64,000 nucleotides of DNA from Carya illinoinensis (Eukaryota; Streptophyta; Magnoliopsida; Fagales; Juglandaceae), in contig NC_056762.1 of assembly GCF_018687715.1 (NCBI RefSeq), positions 30,058,864-30,122,863 of the forward strand, written 5' to 3'. Of this stretch, positions 25,501-37,680 are shown piece after piece (the stretch's first letter is position 1; each line of letters opens with the position of its first letter). The position numbers and the translations under genes are program-made. The notes under the pieces are model-generated. The model searched no databases, had not been told where the DNA came from, and worked only from the letters and a program-made list of their open reading frames with translations.

Positions 25501-25849
25501 ATTTTAAACAATTAACTAATAGAGTATGCTTTTTTTTTTTTTTTGTCATACCACAACCCTAATGCAACATCTTTTACCGATTTTCAAGACATTCACTTAG
25601 TTGTAAGACAACTTACTCTGCCGTTATAATCACGTGCAGTCTGCCAAAATTCAAGAACATATACACAACGTAAGATAGTAGTATAGTTCCAATTGAAAGT
25701 GCCTGTGAAGTTAGAATATAAATTTATGGACATAGAATAATAAATTTGTTCCCTACTATAACCTTGTTCCTCACTATAATCACCGTGAGAATATTATCAA
25801 GTTTCAAAAGGAAAGGTAAAAATCATAAGTTCGAGTAAAGAGATACCAT
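22572..25849. other. Non-coding DNA between the two CACTA genes
   Basis: I see no gene. The stretch is AT-rich, with a poly(T) at about 25528-25544. A segment at about 23208-23400 beginning 'gagagcactagcattag' resembles the start of the undefined repeat at 12060 and may be a small MITE. Confidence 0.4.
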
Positions 25850-28800
25850 CATTCGAGTCCGTATCATCATCACTTTCAATATCTTAATTGCTGGCATGGT
25901 TATGGTCATCTATGTTGTCAATCCCTAATTCCTCATCAATGTTGTCATCATCAATAACGACCTCCTCATTTTGACCCATAGTCATGGCTCCTAATTTGAT
26001 TGAGAGATCAACCATGAAATGTGGTGCATCGACTCAATGGAATGGATTGAGCAAGGCTGCCTCATTCTCAATAATGGGCCCATAGTTTCTGAGTTCAATG
26101 TCATCCTCCTGGAATGCATCACCATCAGAGGATCCATCATCATCATTCTCTACCAGGGTTATGGGATTTATGTTGTAAACATTCCTATTTGTTATCTTGT
26201 GAATGACGTGCCAACTATTCCCCAAACTAGGATCCTTTAGGTAAAACACTTGTGAGGCTTGGCATGCAAGGGAAAATTATTCATCTTTATACCATTTTCT
26301 TTTATACCATTTTCTAGAATTATTGATAGATATCAAGTGGTTGCCAACACGTATCTCCCTTTTCCTATTGCCAATGTCTCACCAATCACTTTTAAATAAA
26401 TAAACCTTATGCCAATCTATATACTGTAATTCTAAAATATCTTGCAATACACCATAAAAGTCAGCCGGCTCTTCCTGATGGTTGCCGTGAACAACGATCC
26501 CATTGTTTTGGGTGCAGTGATGCATTTCACGTTTATTTGTTTTAAACCTAATCTCATTCATTATACATCTGGGATATGATTTAATCTATGGATTTGAACT
26601 ACATGCTAATGCATAGATGTCATCAGTCACCTAGACTAAACTCATTGCACATAACTCTTGAATCTACATTTCAAAGAAGAAAACACACTTATAATATAAC
26701 TCGTAGTCAAAATACATTTTAATAGGGATGCTATATGGTCACTTATGCGTTCATTGAACAACTTTGAAAATTTAGTTTGTTGCCTACGATCAATGTTGCT
26801 TCTATCTTCTTCTTTGACCATATTATAGTGCTCACTACAAAACATATTGATTTACAATGTAACCAAATAAATTTAATAAATATTTAATTAATTCTATAAT
26901 AGAAAGCATAGTGTACTATGCAAGGTAGTGCTCAATCTCAATGAAGTTGTTAAGCACATACTACCGGACTCTTGAGAATAGTATTTCTAGTAATTTGTGA
27001 AAGATTGATGACCTTAATGGATGCACCTTTTGCGAGAAAATAGATAAGATTCCTTTAGCTGAAACTTGAGAAAGGTTGAAGTTTTGCTCGGCTCGGTTAT
27101 ATTTAGTCTCAATATCGTAAAGGTACATGGAGCAAAATGTTAAATACTTCACATAAACATATGCTTCAACAATTGAGCCTTCAGGACGGGCTCTATTTCG
27201 AGCATACCGCTTGAACTTCCCAAGATACCTTTCAAACGAGTAAATTCACTTATATTGCACTGGTCCAATAAACAATGCCTCATTTGGCAAATGAATAACG
27301 ATGTGCACCATTATATCAAAAAATGCAGGAGGGAAACTCATTTCGAGTTTACATAGAATGATGGGAATATTCGATGCAACACTGATAAGGTCAATGTACT
27401 TGCACATAATTCTTTGAAAAATGAGCTCAAATCTGTTAATGCTTGACGTATATCTGGTCATAAGTACCCACCAATCACAATCGGAAAAATCTCTGCATGA
27501 AATCATTGTTCTTCATCCTTGTGATTTTTCCTTCACTAACGTTGACACACTTTGCTAAATTCGAGGCATAACCATCTAGGAATTTAACCTCTAACAACCA
27601 CTCACAAAAATTTCTTCTCTCATTTAAATTTAACATGTAACATGCAAGACCCATAGAAGTATGATCACCATAATGTTGTAAATATAATTCTTTTCTTAGT
27701 CCAAGAAGAGCCAAATCCATACCCTCATTGGCAGTGCCCTTACATTTCCTTTGGTATTAATCAATGTTCCCAACACGCTATCACAAATTTTTTTCTCAAT
27801 ATGTATGACATTTAGGTTATGTCTCAAACCCAAACTTGCCCAATAAGGAAGCTCAAAGAAAATACTTTTTTTGGTCCAATTCAGTTCATTTGGTGTCTAT
27901 TTCCTTTTCTTTGATGCTTTACCAAATTGTACATCAGAGAGTATTAATAACTGTTCAAGTAAATCTTGTCCCGTAAGATTTTTAGGTTTTAGGTGGTGGT
28001 CCTCTTTACCGTTAAAAACACTTTTCTTCTTTCTCCAACGGTGCTCTAGTACCAACCAAAGACGATGACCCGTATAGAAGTGTTTACATCCATAGACCAA
28101 CATGCTGTCTGTTTCAACATTACATGCAAGACAGACCATCTTTCCTTTCGTGCTCTACCCAGAAAGATTGACAAATGCAGGGAAATAATTGATTGTCCAA
28201 AGCAACGTTGCATGCAGCCTAAATGTTTTTAACTTGAATGAATCATATGTATCGATGCCCTTTTCCCTTAACTCTTTCAACTCGACCACTAAAGGACCCA
28301 AAAAGACGTTGATATCATTTCCCAGTGCCTTGGGACCAAGGATTAGTGAAGACATCATGAAGTATGGATATTTCATGCATAATCAAGGGGGCAAGTAATA
28401 AGGTACAAGTGAGGGTTTTTTTTTAATAAACTTGAGACGGGGCTGCTATGTGGGTGACTACTGGCTCTTCTTAAAAAAAAAAAAAAGTGATAAGGCACAA
28501 GTAGTACTATCCATATGCTATACAATTTGCTCATGTTATTGAATGGGTTGAAACCTTCACTAGCTAGCCCAAGCTTGACATTACGAGCATCATTGGAAAA
28601 CCATGCATGTTTGGTATCAAATTCTTTCCATATCCTAGAATCAGCTTGGTGCCTTATGCAACTTGGATCATCAATACAATCTTTTACATGCCATCTCATG
28701 GCTTTTTTTTTTTGTCTTTTTTGACATAAATAGTTGCTGCAACTGAGTCTTTAAAGGAAAATAGTGTATTATTTTTTGAGGAATTCTCCTTTATTTACTT

Positions 28801-29430
28801 GTCCTTGAAACCTGTTTAGATGCATTACATTTAGGGCATACATCTTTGTCAGTATTTTTCTTTTAGAATAAGACAATTATTTGAGTATGCATGTATCTTT
28901 GTATGTAAAGCCCAATCCACGCTCCAAGCAGCAAGCCTCATGACATGAGTAAAGAAAATGGACAACGTGCATCGTCTAGTAACCCCTCGAATGTTAGGTA
29001 TTTTGGAATACTAGATGTGTGACCATCAATATCTGCTTCATCACATGCTGAATTCCTAGCCTAATGATTTATAAAGGATCCAACCCAGATGTCATCTAAT
29101 ATTTCATCTACATTATTGATGTAGTCATCGTTAATTACTGTTGTCTCCATCATCTCCCTCGTCGGACAAATGTGTAGGCAAAGATTTTTTCTCCCCATGA
29201 AATATTCATTTCTCTTAATTTGGATCAATCCTTGTTATGAACAAATGATTCTCGACCACACTAAATGGATGGAAAATCATATTTCAACATCTTCTACATG
29301 GACACTTAATGCGGTCACTTCCGGGTGCATAAGCTTGAGTCATAATAATGAATTGTTTAACGCTTTCACCATATTGGTGGGATTGCAATCTATCTTCGAC
29401 ATGCATTCAAGTCTTATCCATCTATGTCTT
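25850..29430 (-). pseudogene. CACTA (En/Spm) TNP2-like transposase, decayed
   Basis: Reading on the - strand, domains appear in the usual order. A transposase-associated N-terminal block has IKCPCRRC (about 29300) and later FHGE. Next come TNP2 signatures MRWHVKDC (28699), NVKLGLASEGFNPF and SIWIVLLVPY (about 28570-28490), PYFMMSSLILGPKALGNDI (28370-28310) and FRLHATLLWTINYFPAF. A DUF4218-like part contains FPPAFFDIMVHIVIHLPNEA (27340-27280). A DUF4216-like part has DWHKVYLFKSDW and VFYLKDPSLGNSWHVI (26420-26200). TNP2 proteins catalyse cut-and-paste of CACTA elements. Stops, frameshifts and a 74-bp retroposed insert disrupt it, so it is not functional as it stands. Confidence 0.85.
28411..28484 (+). 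mobile_element. 74-bp retroposed insert with poly(A) and 18-bp target duplication
   Basis: The insert runs from gaggg to a 14-nt A tail. It is flanked by 28393-28410 and 28485-28502, two 18-bp copies of aagtRataaggYacaagt that match at 16 of 18 positions. In the TNP2 frame it separates LVPY from LPP..CMKYPYF, which are contiguous in related transposases. The poly(A) end plus long duplication indicates target-primed insertion by LINE machinery. The source of the body (ttgagacggggctgctatg) is unknown to me. Confidence 0.75.
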
Positions 29431-30577
29431 GAGAAGAAATTGTAGAAGTTAATAAATTTATTCTTATGAAAAAAATGTTTACAAAGAAAAAAGTGTCTAT
29501 GCTTTATCATAAAAGAGTAAATATCGTCATTGATGGACCATGTTATTGAAAATAAAATTGCGTGCCCTAAAGAGAAGTTACGTTAAGGACCGATTAGTCA
29601 TTCCTAATTATAACATTTGAGTGCCTCTGAATGTTATCAAAATAAGTGCTCTTAATTATCGAATTGGAGTGGTTAGCACCCAAACCTCCTCTAGTGGTTG
29701 ATGGTGGAGAATGGATGATCCATTAATATGGTACTGCATAAAGAAACATTTACTTAATTCTTTAGGGCATTTCTAAAAAGATGTAGAGCCGCACCAATTG
29801 GAATTGCTAAGAGCAAGGTCACATTGGATTTTGATGACAACCTTTTTGTATAATCTGCTATTCAACTTTATTGACAGTGTTAAATTTTTAGGTGCATAAC
29901 TGATCAATTAGTTCACAATTAAGTTATTCTAAATTTTGTTATTTTTCAATAAGAATATGTTAAAGTACTTACTATCTACAATCCCGAGTCTCAGAAGATA
30001 TAGTGATTTATCTATTAGTTATTATTATGTATGGTGATTGAGACACAAGGGAGAAAACGAAGATGTGAGACTAATGAAGGGTTCCAGAATTCACTGAAGA
30101 ACTAAATTTCACATTATTTATATAAAACAATCAACTCAAAATCAAAATAAATGTATTAAGCTTAACTGCAAGAGATGAAGTGGCCGTAGAAACTATGTAT
30201 GTACTTATCTTGTTGGTATGATCATAAATTGTATAATTTTTTTATGCCATAGTTGTCAATGGAAGCAATTAATTGTATAATTTTTTTATGCCATAGTTGT
30301 CAATGGAAGCAATTAAATTTTCCAAATTACTATAACAGGACCAAAAAATAGAAGATGGAAAGCATGATTTAGCTCCACCATTTGACTTGACGAAAGTGAG
30401 GATGACTGTAGTGAATTTGATTTGAACAAGAATGAATGGGAAAAATACTATATTAAAAAACACTGGAAAAAACATTAAATCGAGTAAAAATCTCATGATT
30501 CTCAAACTGATTCTAAACAACATCTATTAAAAGTAGAGTGTTTACTGCTAAGATGGTTCAAACTTGCAAAATTTACG
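29431..30577. other. Non-coding DNA 5' of the TNP2-like gene
   Basis: No gene is seen. It is presumably the 5' side of CACTA element A. The only structure noted is the tandem duplication at 30227-30314. Confidence 0.4.
30227..30314. repeat. Perfect 44-bp tandem duplication
   Basis: Two identical adjacent copies begin aattgtataattttttta. The absence of any mismatch implies a recent event. Confidence 0.92.
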
Positions 30578-31020
30578 TTCTACAAAAAAAAGGGGTATTT
30601 CTAGCAATTTTATGTTTGTTGCAAAACTAATCATCACAAAAGGTCACTAATCACAATGATATTAATTTCGTCGTTGAATTCCAACGTGAATGTGATTTTT
30701 GCAGCAATTTTTGAGTTATTGCAACAAATAATTGTTGCCATAAATAAGTTAACCGCAAAAGCTGTGCATTTTTAGACTTTTGGAGTGCAAGATTGTCAGC
30801 AATAAATACAGTCATTGTAAAAAGGTAATTACGGTGATTTTATTTGCCACAAACATTATCGCTGAAATGTATTGTGGTGTTTTTAAGTCAATTACAACGA
30901 TATTGTCTACCACAAAAACATTTTTATTTGATCTCAATCATTTACGATGATATAAATATTGTTTCCGACAACCGTGTTTCGCCTCAAATAAGCTTTCAAA
31001 TTAAAAAAGGTTCCACATGC
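30578..31020. repeat. Left end of CACTA-like element B
   Basis: It begins TTCTACAAAAAAAAGGGG, a decayed CACTACAA-type terminus, followed by a subterminal zone with recurrent tt(g)cagcaattttt, tcgctg and 'accacaaa' motifs. The reverse complement of the right end at 48131 starts TGCTACAAGAGAACAGG and agrees at about 19 of 28 positions. The motif GTTTCGCCTCAAATAAG (30976-30992) recurs near the other end (47968-47984) with one mismatch. A 3-bp target duplication is not seen. Confidence 0.5.
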
Positions 31021-32305
31021 CCGCCCACACCTAAACTCAACTCTATTTTTACCCTTTCAACAAGTCTAGGATTAGTGTTGGTGCAATTCTTAGTGTAGTT
31101 ACTATAGATTTTGAGTTCTTTATTTAAGTTGCAACTATAAAATACATACATGAAGTACTTGAGTTAAGTTAAAATATAGTAAAAGATGTAGCTTTTATCA
31201 CTGATCATATGCGTTGTCAAGTAATAAAGGGTAGGACTTGGAGCAATACCCATTTGCAATTGTCCAAATGACCACATTTCTAGCTGTGGTAATTATCTTG
31301 GAAACATATTCAAACATGCATAGACATATGAATTGTTTTGGAAACATATCCAGACATGCATAAACACCTATCTTCATCCATGGAAGAACGAGAAATTCTA
31401 AACAAGCCCTTGTTGTCATTATAGGGACACAAAGGAGGTACTTTTCAGACTGTATGGCATTGTTATTTGCATTTTGGTTGATTTTGAATTTTGGTGGATT
31501 ATAAATAACTTATGGGATATATTAAAGTTTTATCATTGTGTATATGTTGTAAAGTTTGTGACTATGCATCAAGATGACGACCTTTGGTATTGATATCTAG
31601 TATTTAAAAATCTGTTTATTAAGTTTTGATGACTATCAGAATGACTTAGAAAGGCCAATGCACATACTTAAATGAATAGATTACTCTTGTCATATTTTTT
31701 TGAATATTTATATATGATACTCTTGTAAACACACTTTTAGATTGACAGATGGCCTACTATTGCAAACACACTTTTAGTGCATTCTCATCTTTTTCTTTGT
31801 ATAAAGTTTCAAAATTTTAGTCTCTTTTACAGTTTCTCATCTATCGTTGATTTAACTAATTCTAGTGTAACTCATTTGATCTCAAAATGGTGTTGAAGAC
31901 ACATGTCCTTGAATAGGTTAATGTACAGTGCTGAATTATCAAATATTTACGTTCATGATTGAATGATGTTGGGTTTGTGGTTATTATGCTTTGGCATGAT
32001 CTAAGACTTCATTAATGACCTTTTAGTGTTAATTGGAACTACAACATTCAAGTCTTTGCCAATACTATGCATTCTCTATTTGCTCTACGCTTTGAAGACT
32101 TCTTCATATGTTGTTCAATTTTTATCAAATAAAGGCTTTGAACCTTGAGATCCTCTCTTCCATTGCTATATATTCATCAATTTCATTTATTTTTAAAGGA
32201 TTTCATGTTAATTCCCCTCTTTTTTCAATTGTGGCTTTTTAGTAATATTTAATAGACAGGTGGCCTACTTTTGGATGAAGATTTCTTAATGTTAGGCTAC
32301 AATAT
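31021..32305. other. Non-coding interior of element B
   Basis: No coding domain is seen. An imperfect 40-bp tandem duplication (ttggaaacatat..aacatgca) lies at 31298-31377. Confidence 0.4.
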
Positions 32306-32664
32306 TGATAAAACAAGTTGCAAATGCAGTAAATAAAATGCACATAGATAGTTTGAGAGAAGGCGTAACTAAAGAGCTCTTGATTTTAATCTCTTTTATA
32401 CTTTTCCTATCCCACACTTTACAATGTGTTCTGTAGCTATATATATACAACTTATCAACAGGAAGAAATACCTTCTTTACACAGATCACAAGCTACTTGT
32501 GTATGTCTATCTTAGCAAGTTGGTTACGAGAATATGCTCAAGGATACTTGGTGTTGTGGTCCTCTTCACAAGCTGCTGTTGGCAGAGGTTGTGCCAAAGT
32601 ATTCGATTGTTTGCAGCATTGTAGTGGAGAGGTTCTGTTGCTGTTGGCAGCCTTGTAGCAAAGT
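32306..32664 (-). repeat. Copia-1 left (3') LTR, first part
   Basis: It matches the right LTR from its first base until the Gypsy target site AAAGT (32660-32664). The remainder lies at 44258-44350. By eye the two Copia LTRs differ at roughly 7% over the first 190 bp. Confidence 0.93.
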
Positions 32665-34410
32665 TGGTGGCTTGCTAAATCTGTCTTCCAAGTGTAGAAG
32701 CTATCAAAGTAGTACATGGATGAGTTCCAAGGTCATTTCCATAGGGACAACAATATTCATGAAGAGCAAGAAAATAATGAGTCGTGTTTGTGTGAGGGGC
32801 CAACTAAGAAAAGAAACAAGAAAATGAAATTTATGTACTAATGTGGAGTGGATTAATGAAAAATGCTTTGGATCTTTTCTCTATATTTTCACGAAATAAT
32901 TTTCTGAATGCTTGTTAAATTAAAAAAAGTAAATAGATAAATGCTAGAGAAATAAGTGCAAGAAAAATAAAAGTGGCAAAAATCTAAACTAAAAATACTT
33001 GGGATTTTAAAAAGTGGGGATTCTAAGAAACAATTTATCAAACACCTAAGCTTCAGGTTTCACCCATTCATGAATTAGAATTGAACATTCCTTACATTCA
33101 TTTTTTTTACTCAATCATTCACTCATTCAAAGAGATAATGACTGGAAGTTAAAACAATTCAAGTCCGGTTTATAGTTTGTCCAAAAAAAAACTTACCGAG
33201 TTGCAAAACAAGTTTAGTCAATGTAAGAGGAAAGAAATCTATAGAGTCTTAAGTCACAATCAAACATTAGTTGTGCTTTACATTAACAACAAATGAAAAT
33301 CAACAATAAGCACTTCAAACTTTCACAAATATAACTTGTTTCACAAAGCAATAGAGTATGAAAAAGAAATCAATAGATGAATTGTGAGAAATCAATTTTA
33401 ATCCAACTATGGGTTACTCCCCAAAACTTAGACTTAGAAATTTAGCCTAACATCTCAAAATAAATGCCTTCTATAAACATATGTCAATCTATTGAAAAAA
33501 AGACTGAAGTAAAAATAAATAAAAGAAATAGCCAAGAAAAATAACCGCTACGCAGGAAGCAAGTGCAGAAAATAATCAAATGTTGAAAATAAACTCTTCA
33601 CCGAAAGGTCTGAAATGAAACTTAAGCCTCAAATGAAAATAAAACCAACCGAAAAACATAAAATGTGCTGAGTAATCATTGATGGAATAAGCTGAAAACT
33701 GGAATGAAAACGTAAAGTAAAGGAAAATAAAATCAGTTGCCGACCCCTTAAGGTTTGGAACGTCCAACCAAAGCTAAAACTAGAACTGAAATTAAAAACT
33801 AGAGAGAGCCTAAGGTCTGACAACTAAAAGCCCAAAAACTAAAGAAACAAGAAAAGAATATGCAAAAAAAAAAACAAATCCTAGATTGCCAACTTCCAGT
33901 CCGTCTAAAAACAAGAAATAAAATAAATAATACCCAACAAAAATATCCCTAAATAACAATGCAAAACTACCCATTGTTGTGTGCTTTTTGATCTGCTGCG
34001 CATTTTCTTGCTTTCCATTCATTTCCTTTACTGTCCGTGAGGTTCTGCACAGGTTCGTCGTGCCCTGCCTTGGCACCCACAAACCCTCTCTCCATCTCCT
34101 ATTACAATTTCTTTTCCAAGTGGTGGTCATTCTTGTCGGCTAGTCTAATTGACAGTCCTAATTCCAAAATTACCCTACACAATTAGAGTTAAGTTTTCAA
34201 CATATAAGGGTAAGATGAGAAGATTAACTTTGGTGTCTTAACTATGTGAGTGTGACAGCTTCATTACAAACTTTTTAAGGACAAAATATCATGATTTAAC
34301 AATTGACTCCAGTTTATAATTTACTGCATAATTAAGTGTTCAATTCATTTTTTTGGTTAAATAATTTAGTCACTTTAACAACTTAATTATGCAGTTTTTA
34401 CACTTTATCA
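32665..34410 (-). repeat. Athila 3' LTR (left)
   Basis: 1746 bp, aligned end to end with the right LTR. By eye they differ at roughly 5% over the first 180 bp, with one indel near 32795. The internal flank caccccc (34411-34417) is the likely polypurine tract on the - strand. Confidence 0.93.
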
Positions 34411-35544
34411 CACCCCCAACTAGCTTATTGCTAGTCTCTAGCAAATAATGCGAAAACAAATGAAGGATCCAAAACTGAGCCACTAAATTCAAAAATCTCT
34501 ACAAAAGATCAAATCATACTGAAATCTTGGGCATTGGAATGTAGTTAGGTCAAATTATAGTTCAACACAAAGGTTTATAAAATTCTCAAGAACTCAAACA
34601 AGGGGAATGTATCTAAGCTGTAGATCTTTGAATGCATCAAGTGTGTGAACAGAATGCCATTTGTTGGTTTCAAGATTTCTCACAATAGTTTCAGCCTAGC
34701 AACTTTTTCAAGAAAAATAAAAAAGATCTTTACTCCAATTCAAAACCATTACATTGACGGCTTTCACGCTATCACACTTTGAAAGACCCATTTTTTTTTT
34801 AACAGATCCTGGTGATAGGCAGCCTTTTCTAATGTACTTGTACCATTTTTTTTTACCTCTAGCCTGTCCCTTTTCTCATGTATTTTTACCTCATTTTTTT
34901 TTGGGAGTTTCTCATTCACTTTTCCTAGGACATTAAGATATGATTCATTGTAGTTCTTGCTAGTTGCTTAGATGAAACCACTGATTGACATCAATCAAAC
35001 AACAAAAAGTGTCTATCTTGTGTCTATTAGAGTCATCAATCAATAGCTTTGAAATACATTGCCTAAGTTTGAGTTGCTAAGAATTATCATAAGGTCTTGT
35101 GTTGAACTTAAACCTAAACCAGTGAGAATTAGTGTAACCCAAGACTGTAACTATCTGATCTTAAGTAGAGAAGTGTGAAATCAGTAACTTGTCAAAAAAA
35201 AAAAAAAAATTAGACCCCACAACTATAAATCCTGAGAGACTAAGTGGTAAAATACTCTCCTTACCTCCAACTAAAAATGGACAGTGTTCTCACTGCAAAT
35301 CATGAATAAACAAGGCATGAAAGAGAATAGGGCCGAAGAAAATACCTAAGATGACTGAGGGGATCATGAAAGTAAAAAATGAAACCAGAGAAAAATATGA
35401 ACTAAACAATGCTCAACCTGAAGAGATAGAATGAAGAAAAAGAAAGAAAGAAAAAGAAAAAGAAAATAAAGGAAAGAACAAAGCATAAAAGTGAAATAAA
35501 CAATAACAACAAAAAAGAAAAGAAAGAAAGGAGGAAAAAAAAAA

Positions 35545-36447
35545 TTAAAGCGAAATGAACCAAGGGTCATGAGAATAAGTATGATCTTCCAAATGAATGG
35601 AAATATCCTCAAGTGAAAGTTTTCCCAAAAAATGTTTAAGTTGTTGGCCATTTACTTTGAAAGTGTTTCCATTTTGAGGATTAGTAATCTCAACAGTTCC
35701 ATATGGAAACATAGCCTTAACTAAATAAGGACCACTCCACCTCGATCTTAATTTCCCTAGAAATAGGTGGAGGTGAGAATTGTAAAGTAAAACTTGTTCA
35801 TTGGGCTCAAACTTCTTTCTCTGGATGTGCTTGTCATGTAACATCTTCATGCGCTCCTTGTACAATTTGGAATTGTCATATGCATCTCGTCTAAGCTCAT
35901 CCAACTCTGAAATTTGAAACTTTCTCAAAGAACCAGCATGGTCAATAGAAAAATTGAATTGTTTAACAGCCCAATATGCCTTATGTTCAAGCTCAACGGG
36001 AAGATGACATGTTTTTCCATATACCAAGCGATAAGGGGACAGACTAAGAGAAGTTTTAAAAGCTGTCCTATAAGCCCAAAGTGCATTAGTCAACCTTAAA
36101 GACTAATCCTTTCTATTGGGGTTGACTGTCTTTTCTAAGATGTGCTTAATCTCCCTATTAGCTGATTCAGTTTGCCCATTTGTTTGAGAGTGATATGGAG
36201 TGGAAACCTTATGGTATATACCATATTTTTTCATGAGGGCAGCAAAAGGTTTATTGCAAAAATGAGTTCCATTATCACTAATGATAGCTCTAGGCATGCC
36301 AAATCTAGCAAAAATGTTTTCTTTCAAGAACATGATCAGCTTATAATTTTGTCTTCCAAGCGTAAAAGCTGTCAGCGTAATACAAGGATAAATCCCAAGA
36401 TCGAATTCACAGGGACAATGGGAATTAAGCAAACCTTTTATAATCAC
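35545..36447 (-). pseudogene. Athila integrase C-terminal half
   Basis: After the insert, the integrase resumes with [20 protein letters not shown] (second catalytic Asp) and then [20 protein letters not shown] (catalytic Glu). At 36093 it continues with [39 protein letters not shown] and [12 protein letters not shown], the typical C-terminal DNA-binding module. A stop lies between NPNRKD and the next segment (about 36100). The part of the frame above 36331 belongs to the inserted LTR. Confidence 0.88.
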
Positions 36448-37674
36448 AAGATAAAATATTGACGTTTATGGTGACAAGAAATTTTGAAAAGAAGAAAGTC
36501 TTGAACTAAAATGTGGATTATTTACTAAAGAAGTGTGGACTGAGTTAAGAGTATGATTAGTAGTTGTTTTGGAAGTTCAAACTCGAATTAAACTGAAAAT
36601 AAAAATAAATCTATGATTCTAAAATTACCAAAACTAAGAGGCTTAGAGAAAGTGTGTAGCAAATGAATTAAACTTATAAGAAACAATAAAACAAACACTT
36701 AGGATATAATTTTCACCCACTGATTTGGAGATAAATTTACTTCTCTTTTCACATTCTCTCAACCATGATCCTATTCCTAGAAGTCATGGTTGGATAATAT
36801 AGCAATAAACCACAATTCTTAGTCTAATAAAACTAATTGACAGATTATATAATAATTGTAAAATAGTGAAAGAAAGCCATCAAAGTCTTGTTACTTGTTC
36901 AAGTATTAATTGTGCTTTTACGTCTACAACTAATCTAAACCAAGAACAAAGAATTTCGATCCTTTCTAGATGTAAACTGAAATATCATCCAACAAGTTAG
37001 TCATTGAAATCACATAACATTGAAAAAAATCCATCCCAAAACAGTCATAGATTACTCATTGAATCCCAAACTCAAAATCTAGCCTATCATCTCTAAATTA
37101 GTAAAATGCTAAAAAATGATAAATCCTAACATTTCAAATTATTGTATGAAAATAAATGCAGAAGAATAAATAAAATAATTTGAATGAAACAAATTTGGAA
37201 AACCAATCCGTAACGTCAAACGTAAAACTAAAGCAAGAAAAACAATTAAATCCAAACCAGCCAACAATCCCTTCTTCGCTATCTGAACCAACGTAAAGTA
37301 GAACTCAAAACTTGATAAATCAAATCTCAAACCCCCCTTTACAGTCTGTAAACCCAGGAAAAATAAATTCTCAAGCCGCCTCACGGTCTAAACGTAAGAA
37401 GAAAAACTGGAAAGAAAAGAAAAACTAAACGTAAAGCAATCCAAAATGCATTCACCGACCGACTGAAAACTAAAAAAGAATACGGAAAAAAAATCCAAAA
37501 ACTCAAGCGGACAAAAAACAATAAAAATCAAAGAAGCCACCCAAGTCCGAATTAACGTCAAACAAAAGAGTAAAACAAACTCCAGCCAAAAGGTAAGGAA
37601 AACTAAGAAAAAAATAAAAGCAGCCGCCTCACGGTCTAGAGCCGAAGGAAAAAAAATACTGGAAAAAAAAAACT
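36332..37674 (-). mobile_element. LTR-like insert inside the Athila integrase
   Basis: The 1343-bp insert is flanked by AAGAAC at 36326-36331 and 37675-37680, and the integrase reads on either side of it. Its left end, TGATCAGCTTATAATTTTGT then CTTCCAAGCGTA, resembles the start of the Athila LTR (TGATGGCTTGCTAAATCTGT, TTCCAAGCGTAG). The later 'cacagggacaat' also matches. I read it as a solo LTR of a related Gypsy family. The right terminus does not end in a clear CA. Confidence 0.75.
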
Positions 37675-37680
37675 AAGAAC

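Noticed and set aside
33576..34130. - strand open frames in the Athila LTR, repeated at 43422-43990
   Set aside because: They lie wholly in the LTR, match no protein family and occur in both LTR copies, so they are not host genes.
36172..36462. + strand open frame over the Athila integrase
   Set aside because: It is the complementary shadow of the integrase; the - strand carries the catalytic motifs.
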